8,908 bases of DNA, taken from assembly GCA_964515175.1 (NCBI GenBank), contig CAZEUR010000044.1, positions 1 through 8,908 on the forward strand. The letters are read 5' to 3'. Positions 1 to 7,500 of the stretch are shown in pieces. Position numbers and translations under genes: made by a program. Numbering within the stretch: position 1 is the first letter of the stretch; each line of letters starts with the position of its first letter. Below the pieces are notes generated by a model that saw only the letters and a program-made list of their open reading frames with translations, was not told the DNA's origin and searched no databases. The DNA comes from CAIWGV01 sp964515175 (GTDB lineage Bacteria; Pseudomonadota; Alphaproteobacteria; UBA7879; UBA5542).

Positions 1-8
1 TTCCAAAT

Positions 9-362
9 ATGAGCCATATTGTCGGCACTTCTTTAGCTCATATTGATGTGGTTGCGTGTGGTGATGCTGTGCGACGAGCTGCGCCAGATATCTCTGCCAT
101 TAACCTTGGGGCTGCCCAAGACACGGCGGAGCAAGCCAGAGCTCTTCGAGCAGCGCAAGATGTGGAATACGCGGCCTCTCTCGCAGCTGATAGGGGAAGA
201 GCAATAATTGCAGCACAAGGGGCTGCTGCCGCTTCTGAAGAAGTAAGGAGACCAGAACCTTCCCAAAATGATTCAAATTCTCAGTCTGTGCCAACTCTTG
301 CACAACGCCGAGCCATATTCGCGGCTGCAGCAGAAGCACGGACAAATCGCTCAAATGTATGA
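9..362 (+). CDS. Alanine-rich protein with FAF/UBX-like and VIM-like motifs, possibly 5'-truncated
   Basis: The gene has no family assignment. The frame is open back to the window edge, so the ATG at position 9 may be internal to a longer gene, and no ribosome binding site can be judged. The 117 residues are rich in Ala, Arg and Gln and look helical. Residues 47-62 read RAAQDVEYAASLAADR. This closely resembles the helix that precedes the UBX domain in eukaryotic FAF1/FAF2-type p97 cofactors (pattern QD-x-x-Y-x-x-SL-x-x-D), but no UBX domain follows. Residues 101-111, RAIFAAAAEAR, fit the VIM consensus RX5AAX2R used by proteins such as SVIP and gp78 to bind the p97/VCP N domain. Low complexity makes chance matches possible. 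If real, the motifs suggest a secreted effector that touches the host p97/Cdc48 system. The gene ends before a strong terminator, so it is transcriptionally separate from the toxin operon. Coding status is supported by codon pattern and the terminator; function is inference. Confidence 0.6.
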   Translation: MSHIVGTSLAHIDVVACGDAVRRAAPDISAINLGAAQDTAEQARALRAAQDVEYAASLAADRGRAIIAAQGAAAASEEVRRPEPSQNDSNSQSVPTLAQRRAIFAAAAEARTNRSNV

Positions 363-365
363 GTT

Positions 366-394
366 CACTACATATGAGATATGGTTATGTAGTT
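366..394. repeat. 8-bp perfect inverted repeat (hairpin)
   Basis: ACTACATA at 367-374 pairs with TATGTAGT at 386-393 across an 11-nt loop, starting 5 nt after the stop codon of the alanine-rich gene. There is no T-tract directly after it, so it is not an intrinsic terminator by itself. It may stabilise the 3' end of the upstream mRNA or be a protein-binding palindrome. Confidence 0.4.
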
Positions 395-428
395 TATAAA
401 CATTCTTGTATAGACACTTAATCTGCAT

Positions 429-481
429 AAAAAAGACCTCCTAGGTTTGTTGTTAACGAACATATCCGGAAGGTCTTTTTT
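429..481. terminator. Rho-independent terminator, probably bidirectional
   Basis: The left arm AAAAAAGACCTCC (429-441) pairs with the right arm GGAAGGTCTTTTTT (468-481), with one bulged base. This gives a stem closed by an A-tract on one side and a T-tract on the other. The loop contains further partial symmetry around GTTAAC. The T-run follows the stem on the plus strand, which fits termination of the upstream alanine-rich gene. The mirrored A-run lets it work for minus-strand transcripts too. It isolates the toxin operon from upstream transcription. Confidence 0.8.
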
Positions 482-755
482 CTTATGTGCACGGGGGATT
501 TCGCTTCGCTATTTATGGCTCCGCTCTTCCCCACTTGCTTAGTCTCACATCTGTCTGAACTTTTACAGGTAAAACAGGGAAATTCTGTCCAAAACTCAAA
601 ATAATTCTTATTAATTTTTTATAAAAAAGAGAGCATTATGCATAAATTGATATGCCCCCCATGAATTTATTGATGTAGGTTGATGGAAATTTTGAGAAAT
701 TGAACAAAGTATTTTTTCATAGTTTGGTTGGTTTAATAGTTGGCAGAAAATAAAT
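482..755. other. Intergenic region upstream of the toxin operon
   Basis: No gene is supported in this stretch. Positions 493-532 contain a G-run and a C-run at the two ends (GGGGG ... TTCCCC) around two near-copies of GCTTCGCT/GCTCCGCT, giving only a short, weak hairpin. From about 590 the sequence becomes very AT-rich, and the operon promoter presumably lies between 590 and 740. Candidate -35 hexamers are TTGATA at 647 and TTGAAC at 700, but neither has a convincing -10 box at 16-18 bp. No clear Shine-Dalgarno sequence precedes the ATG at 756. Confidence 0.4.
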
Positions 756-1469
756 ATGGTTGAAATGGGAAAAATTAAAAAGACGTTACTAGGATTTGGA
801 TTTTTGAGCTCAGGGTTTTTTATTATAAATGGACATGCTGCTGCTTTGGAGTGGAGAGAGGAATCACGTGCATTGCCCTCTGCTTCCCAGTGGAAGATGC
901 AAAGCATGGAAGAAGCGTTGACTCAAAGTCTTGGAGGCGCCTCTCACAAAGATTTAACGCCACGAACTGTTGTTGACTCTGAACCGTTTCATCGAGAAAA
1001 CAAAGATGGAAAGATATTTTTAAGTTTTCACGAGAGGAAATTTTTGGGGGATCGTGAAGTTAACAAAAAAATAGTAACTGAAGAATATGAGGAGCTAAAA
1101 AGACCTGCACTATGGAAACGGGATGAGGAACAAAAGCTTTCCAGATTGATCGTTCAGTCCTATTTTATTAAAAACTCTGTAGACGTGCCTTTTGGAGAAA
1201 AAATAAGTCAAACTTTTTCGTGGGTCAAAGTAGAATCGACTGAAGAAGAGAAAAAGCAAACTCGAGAGCTTGAGGGTGTAGAATATGAACTTCACTCCAC
1301 TCAAGAGGTGTGGGAAGTGGAACCTGAAGTGAAGATATTTGTAGACCGACCACGAGAAGAGTGGAAAAAAGTCTATGTAGCGCCGCCTCCGGCTCCTCAA
1401 CTTGCTCCGTGCCTGCAAAGACATGTCAGACATGGAAGTGACAGCAGTGATGAGTGCTCAATTTCGTAA
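756..1469 (+). CDS. Small exported protein of unknown function, first gene of the toxin operon
   Basis: I do not recognise a family. The N terminus is a clear Sec signal peptide: a basic stretch with KIKK, a hydrophobic core at about residues 11-25, and an AAA cleavage site near residue 30 before LEWREES. The mature part, about 207 residues, is highly charged (many Glu, Lys, Arg), has no further membrane segment, and runs through a short PPPAP linker near residues 209-213 to a Ser/Asp tail with two cysteines. A second ATG at 765 is an equally good start, and neither has a strong ribosome binding site. The next gene begins 45 bp downstream, so co-transcription is likely. In CDI and two-partner secretion loci this position usually holds the TpsB/CdiB barrel of about 550 residues. 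This protein is far too short and too charged to be one. It could be a periplasmic chaperone, tether or co-secreted partner of the giant protein; that is inference only. Confidence 0.75.
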   Translation: MVEMGKIKKTLLGFGFLSSGFFIINGHAAALEWREESRALPSASQWKMQSMEEALTQSLGGASHKDLTPRTVVDSEPFHRENKDGKIFLSFHERKFLGDREVNKKIVTEEYEELKRPALWKRDEEQKLSRLIVQSYFIKNSVDVPFGEKISQTFSWVKVESTEEEKKQTRELEGVEYELHSTQEVWEVEPEVKIFVDRPREEWKKVYVAPPPAPQLAPCLQRHVRHGSDSSDECSIS

Positions 1470-1496
1470 AGGATGTTTTCTAAAACAGCCATATGT

Positions 1497-1504
1497 GAGG
1501 AAGG
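1497..1504 (+). promoter_or_regulatory. Ribosome binding site that sets the start of the giant gene at 1515
   Basis: GAGGAAGG lies 10 nt before the ATG at 1515. That ATG opens a clean signal peptide beginning MRRIKKRIGGW. The longer frame from the ATG at 1473 has only AAAGG directly touching the start codon and would put 14 non-signal residues in front, so 1515 is preferred. Confidence 0.7.
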
Positions 1505-1514
1505 TTTGTCTCAA

Positions 1515-4500
1515 ATGAGGAGAATAAAAAAAAGGATAGGAGGATGGGTCTCTATTTTCCTATCCTTGTATGTAGGAGTGGTGGGAAGTTCCGTCTCTTG
1601 GGAAGAAGTTAGAACTTCGTCTCTCCACCCAAGTCCTGTCGCAATTGAGATTAACAAAAAAACCAGAGTTCTTTCTATTGCAGGCCTTTCAAACTTAGAA
1701 ATTTATGGATTAGAGGGAAATAAGAAAAAGGATCTATACGTTCGAGATGGAAAGAAAATTTCCGTAAAAAGAAGATGCAATCAACGTTACTCAAGCCGAG
1801 AAAAAGATCTGACGATAGACTTCTCTGTTGATGAATCTGGAAACATAAAAATTTGGGCTCTTCATGGATCTCGAGATGTCTCCTTTACAACGCCGAGAGA
1901 TCTGGTAACAGAGGAGGTTAACTCTTCTGGAAATATTCTATTGGATAGCCGAGTTTATGAAAACTTAGGACTCTTTTCATTTGGGGAGAATGCCTCTATT
2001 GTGACAACACACGGGATTTTGAAGGGAGGAGTTTTTAGAGGCGATACTCTAGCGCTTCACAGCACCAGTTTTCTTGATCTTGAGAATATAAAAATCAAAA
2101 CTCTTCGTGCGATTTTAACTGGCCCCTCGGTGTTGGTAAAAGAAAACAGCGAGATCATATCAACGACTTTAGAGGTTACTACTCGAAAATTTGGAATCCA
2201 AGAAAGTCGGGTTTTGACTTCCGCATCTTCCATTAAATCTTCTCACTTCTTTTTGAACCAAGGCTACTTTCATGTTGATAGCTCTTTTGTGTATGAAGGA
2301 GAGAGCTATCGAGCAACGGATCGAAGCGGTTTTCGAGGGGAAAGCGGCGTTATTTTCTCTGTGCACGATTTTGAGAATCGACAGTCTTCAACGGGAAGCA
2401 GGGGTTTTTTTCATCTCAACATTTTTGGCGGAAGTGACAAGCCACTGTTGAATCAAGAAGGACGTCTCTATTCCTTAGAGGATCTTTTTATTCAGGCACC
2501 TCTTATAACCCTCTCAAATACAAGAGGAGCGATTCTGAGCCGTGGGGAGATGGAGCTCACTCTAAAGGCTCTGAACAATAGAGATAATTCTGTGGTCATC
2601 GCGAAAAAGCTAACAGGAGCTTTGGAATATTTGTTTAATTTGGGTTCCAGAATTCGAGTGGATAACCTAATGGAACTCTCTGTCACAAGAGGAGTTTCGA
2701 ATTCTACCTCTGCGTCTATTCATGGCAGAAAAGTCAATATACAGATTGGGGAAAAGGAAACTGCTCCTATTTTGGAAAATAAAGATTCCCATTTAAATGT
2801 GCACAGTAGCTCTCATGCAACTCGATTTAAGGAGGATATAAAGCCGGCGCAAGATGGAGGAATCAAACAAGACTCCCCCAAAGATAGGCTTTACGGAAAT
2901 TTCATTAATGAATTAGATGCTTCAGTAATTGGCACTGAAGGTATGGACATAAAAGTAATTGGAGAGATTTTAAATGAAGATGGTGCAAAAATATTAAGCC
3001 CAGAAGGATCTATATATTTAGAAGCTCAAAGTCGCATTCTAAATCATGATACGGCGCGAATTTTTGCGGGAAAGAAAGCGCATCTCAAAAGTGCGCAGGG
3101 AAGCATCTTCAACAATGACGGTGGTCACATTCAAGGATGTGGGACAACTATGGAAGCGTATGGAAGGATTGATAATACTAAAGGCGTGATTGAATCTTTT
3201 AGTGAGACAAGCCTCTGGACTGATAATTTGAATAATGCTGGTGGAAAAATTTTATCAGTTCAGGATTCATTCTTACCAAAAGTTACAAGTCTTATAAACT
3301 TTAGGGGAATCCTGCAGTCCGCAGAAGGGCAGGTACATCTAACAGAATCTATGCTCTGTTTGGCTAACGAAAGAGGCACTATAAAATCCAAAAAAGCCCT
3401 ATCTTTCCGAGATCTGAGGAAGTTGAAAAATAAAGGTGGTCAGATCTCTCCAGATGATGAAGAAGCGGGCGGCCTGATTGAATCTGCAGAACAGATATCT
3501 TTTAGAGGAATTGGGATTCTGCCCTCCTTTTTAGGAGGTGCAGTCTCTTCTCCAATTTTGGAGTTTGAAGAAACTCATGGTCAAGCTTTTCGCACACTAG
3601 AAGATGTTCTGGGTTACAAGGATCCACATGTGATTCTGAATTGCGACTTTTTAAGAGTTATTTGTAAGGGGGTCCTTGAGAATGATAGTGTCATAGAGAA
3701 CCTTCCGTACAATTTAAGTCTAGACAGTCTAGAGTTTTACAATAGAAGAATTCTTAAAACCAAAAAGAATCTTAAAATACAAGCAAAAACGTTTGTTAAT
3801 GCGGCAAATCTAGAAGGAGAAGATAAAAGAGTAGATAATTGTTTTCCATTTTTATATTTAAAACATGCACAGAAAGATTCTTTCTTGTCCCAGGTATTTA
3901 GAGATTTAGAATTTCGTTTTGTTAGCCAAGAAAAATCTTTGAAAGCTGTGATGGGAGCTGAAGAACTTAGTCTTGTTGGAACAGAGACGATTTCTAACTA
4001 TGGAAGATTAGAATCAATTAACGACTCCACTTTAGAATCCCCCAATATCCAAAATGGATGGGCTGTTGGGGATGAAGAAACAGAATTTTTGGTGGATGGA
4101 GAAGTTCGCCGCGATGCTTTTGATTGGAAACATCATGTGTATAAGCCCCAACCCAATTGCTACCTGAATGTGGGAGGAAAACTCTTTATTAAAGGGGTGC
4201 GAGACGGGAAATTTTTAAGCACTTTCGGGTTAACTCAAGTTCGCAAAGGCGTCAGTGTTGAGAATCTTCGTTTATTCCTCAATTTTGCAGGAGCTTTTCA
4301 CGTGGATCACCAGCCTGCAGAGTTGGAATGGCGGGTCCCCTATTTTTTGAACATGCTGGGAATCATCGATACAAGTATTGTTGCGCACCGCTATTGGCAG
4401 ATTGATTATGCCAACTCGAATCCAGCAGAGTTTGTAATCACGAATGGGGCTCTGAAACTCAGAGATACGGTTTATGCTTTAAATGCGGCCAGTTTCCTTC

Positions 4501-7500
4501 ATGCGCAGCACGGAATTGATATGGAGGGGATTTCAGAGGATCAAAAGAAAAGCTTCTTAGAAACATTTAAAAGAGATGCTTCGCAGCCAATAGTAGATAG
4601 TTCTGTAGATTTTCCAACCAAAGTCGTGAATGAAAATTATGTGGAAACCTATGTGCAAACCCTTACAAAAACAGGGGTTGACGTATCAGTTCAAAAACAC
4701 TCAACACTCGGCATTGGCAGCAAGAGCAAGTCTTATACCTATTGGAGACTGGACTATCCAGAATCAGGAACCAGAGACACGCATTTTGGTGTCATGAGCT
4801 CTGGAGAGACCGTAGACATAAAAGATGTCTCTAATGTTCATCTTAAAGGATCTCTGGCAAGCCATACAATTGGTGTTAAAGCCACAGGAGATATAAGTAC
4901 GGGAGACCAAAGAGATATCAAAATGCCGTCTGTTAAGGTATTTCCGGATTCTTTGGAGATTATGCCAGAAGAAACACATTCTTTCGATCAGCAGATCTAT
5001 AAACCGGCTTCTGAAGACTCTTTTTATGTGATGCAAACAGGTCTTTCTAGAAACTCCAAAGAAAAAGTCCCCATGGTTATCATAGGAGGAGAAGAAACAG
5101 ATATTGAATCTTATAAGATGCTTTTAGCTCCAGAAGACATGCAAGGGCTTATGATTCGCCTTCTGCAAAGAAAGATGAATACGGGATATATCCCTTCTTT
5201 GAAGACTATGAGAGATGCGGCTGAAGTTGCCTATTCCTCAGCGCTTACAAAAGACCCTGAGGGGATTAGCCGCAAGAAATTTGCGTACCTTCCTCAGGAA
5301 ACTTCTGAAGAAAAAGAAGAAGAGCTTTCTTCCTTTAGAGAAGTATTGGTTATTTCTCCTGAGCAGGTAGAAGAAGGTCTTTATTTTGTGCCAAAAATTC
5401 TTAAAGGCAGTAAGTGCTTGGTACCCGTGCTGCACTTTAAAAAAGACACTGTTCATCCAGATTTAGGCCGGCCCGATGGCGCTAACATTGCAGAAGGAAA
5501 GCTTAATCTGGAAACAAAAGGAGATGTAGATCTTGGAGGCACCAATATTGGGAAAAAAGGAGCAAGAGTTCGAGGAAGAAATATCAGAGGAAAAACATCG
5601 ACTTATGCAGAAAATATCTCAGTCAAAGAAACGTATGTTGCTGCAGAAGGCGGCTTTCTCTCCAGTTCTTCAGAAATTAGAGAAGAGACTCATCATCAGA
5701 TTCTTCGACACTCGGGCTTACCGGCAATTTTAGCCTCCGAAGACACGATAGAAATTGATGCTGATAAGGATGTTCTTTTAACAGGAATGAATTTGATGGG
5801 AGGAGATATTTCCATAAATGGATGGCGTGTTCTTCTCAACACCCTAGACCTCCAAGACAAGAAGCGTACAGAGGAGGGTCAAGAGATTATTGTGCCCACC
5901 TATAAACAAACCATTATTCTGGGAGGCAAAACGGGTCATATTACTACGAAAGTTTTTGAGAACCATGGTAGTTATTATCTCACCATTGGGGATTCTACCA
6001 TTGAAGCAGAATACGAGATCACACAAGACTATGTCGCTAAAACCTATCGGCATAGTAGGAACTGTCGTGTAAAGCAATCTGCGTTTTCTGCAACAGCCAC
6101 AGAGAGTGAGCTCTATCAGACAGCGTTCAGCGCTCCAGAACTTGGTAGTATGGAGGGAACTTTAAAGCTTATCAGTCCTCTAATTACAGCAGAAGGAATT
6201 GTAAAGGCACCTGAAGGGGATCTTATTTTTAAAGGGGTAACACTTACAGGAAGTGCTCGAGCTCAATTTAACAAACAAACCTCTAAATCTACAAAGAAAA
6301 CAGGGTTTGGAGGGGCGTACCAAAGATCAACGACTGAAGCGCCTCAATTTTTAGAAACAACCTTTGAAGGAAGAAACATCCATGTGGAAACTGAAACAGC
6401 GGATTTTGCAGGCACAACTCTTAAAGCTAATAAACTGAAGGATTTGACCGCGCAAGGAATGACCCTTAGACCTACGGTGGAAGTAATGGTAACTCGCAGT
6501 GATGTCAACCAAAGCGGGGCCTTTGGAACGCAGGGGACGCGTACAGAAGCCGGACAAGAGGTAGAGCACAGATCCATCCTTGATGTTAAAGAGATGGAAT
6601 CCGTCCACGTACCTGCGCAATTCACCAATGTGGACTGGGATCGATATGCAACGTTGATTAGTGGATTACAGCCGGAAGAGACGGTTCGTCAATTGAACTC
6701 TTGGGTTCATACCCAGAGCTACTCCACCGGCATCGGCCAAGAAGGTGCAATTGTGGTGGCTTTAGCAGTTACCGTTGCTACAGGAGGCACAGGAAGCGGA
6801 ATATGGGCTGTCATGGGGAATGCAGCCTTCAGTACGCTTTGTTCCAGTGCCGCTATTACATTTCTAAATACAGGAGGAGACCTTCAAGCCACGTGCAAAA
6901 GTCTTGCCTCCGTTGAAAGTTTGAAGTCCGTCATTATTGCTGCGGCATCAGCGGGAGTTGTGCATAAGCTTGCTCCAGAGCTCGGTGTGGTGATGAGTGG
7001 AGCTAACATGACTATTGGTCAACATGCCGCAAGAGCTGCTCTTCTCACAGGAACCCAAACCGCTGTTACCTCTCTTGTAAACCAAGAAGCGCCCGATCTA
7101 AGCCAAGCAGCTCGACTGATGGTAGCAAATGTGGTGCAAGGGTACGCTGCAAATAAATTGGGGAGTGCGAGAGCTCCAAATCAAGAGACTGGTGCTACTG
7201 CCACAGCAGAACCGTTAGACGGGACAACACACAAGATTCTGCACGCCGCTGTTGGTGCGGTAGCAGGGGCAATCCTAGACCCCCATCACATGGGCCGAGG
7301 AGCTTTAGCTGGCGCTATCGGTGCCTCTGTTGCTGAAGCCGTCGCAGAAGGATTAACCTTTAAAGGCGCAACAGACGAAGAGATCCAAAGAAATGCCAAT
7401 ACAGGGAAGATCTTAGCGGGAATTGCAGCCTTAGCGGTGGGACAAGATGTGGGTATTTCTATTCATAGCGGTACCACGGCGATAGAGAACAACTTTTTAT

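Noticed and set aside
33..354. Two minus-strand open frames opposite the alanine-rich gene
   Set aside because: They give Leu/Arg/Ser/Cys-rich translations typical of the antisense of Ala/Arg/Gln codons. The terminator arrangement fits the plus-strand gene.
493..532. GGGGG ... CCCC hairpin as a regulatory element
   Set aside because: Only four G-C pairs plus one or two weak pairs close a loop of about 27 nt; the inner sequences are direct near-repeats, not complementary.
692..723. Promoter with TTGAGA or TTGAAC and CATAGT
   Set aside because: Spacing is 20 or 12 bp and the -10 match is poor, so no promoter is claimed.
611..907. Minus-strand open frame of 98 codons over the start of the small exported gene
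   Set aside because: It overlaps a gene with a clear signal peptide, and its translation has no domain-like pattern.
1473..1514. Upstream ATG at 1473 as start of the giant gene
   Set aside because: Its AAAGG touches the start codon. The ATG at 1515 has a well-spaced GAGGAAGG and begins a clean signal peptide.
5533..5733. Plus-strand 66-codon frame with Lys/Glu-rich translation
   Set aside because: It is an out-of-frame shadow inside the FHA-like part of the giant gene with no supporting ribosome binding site.
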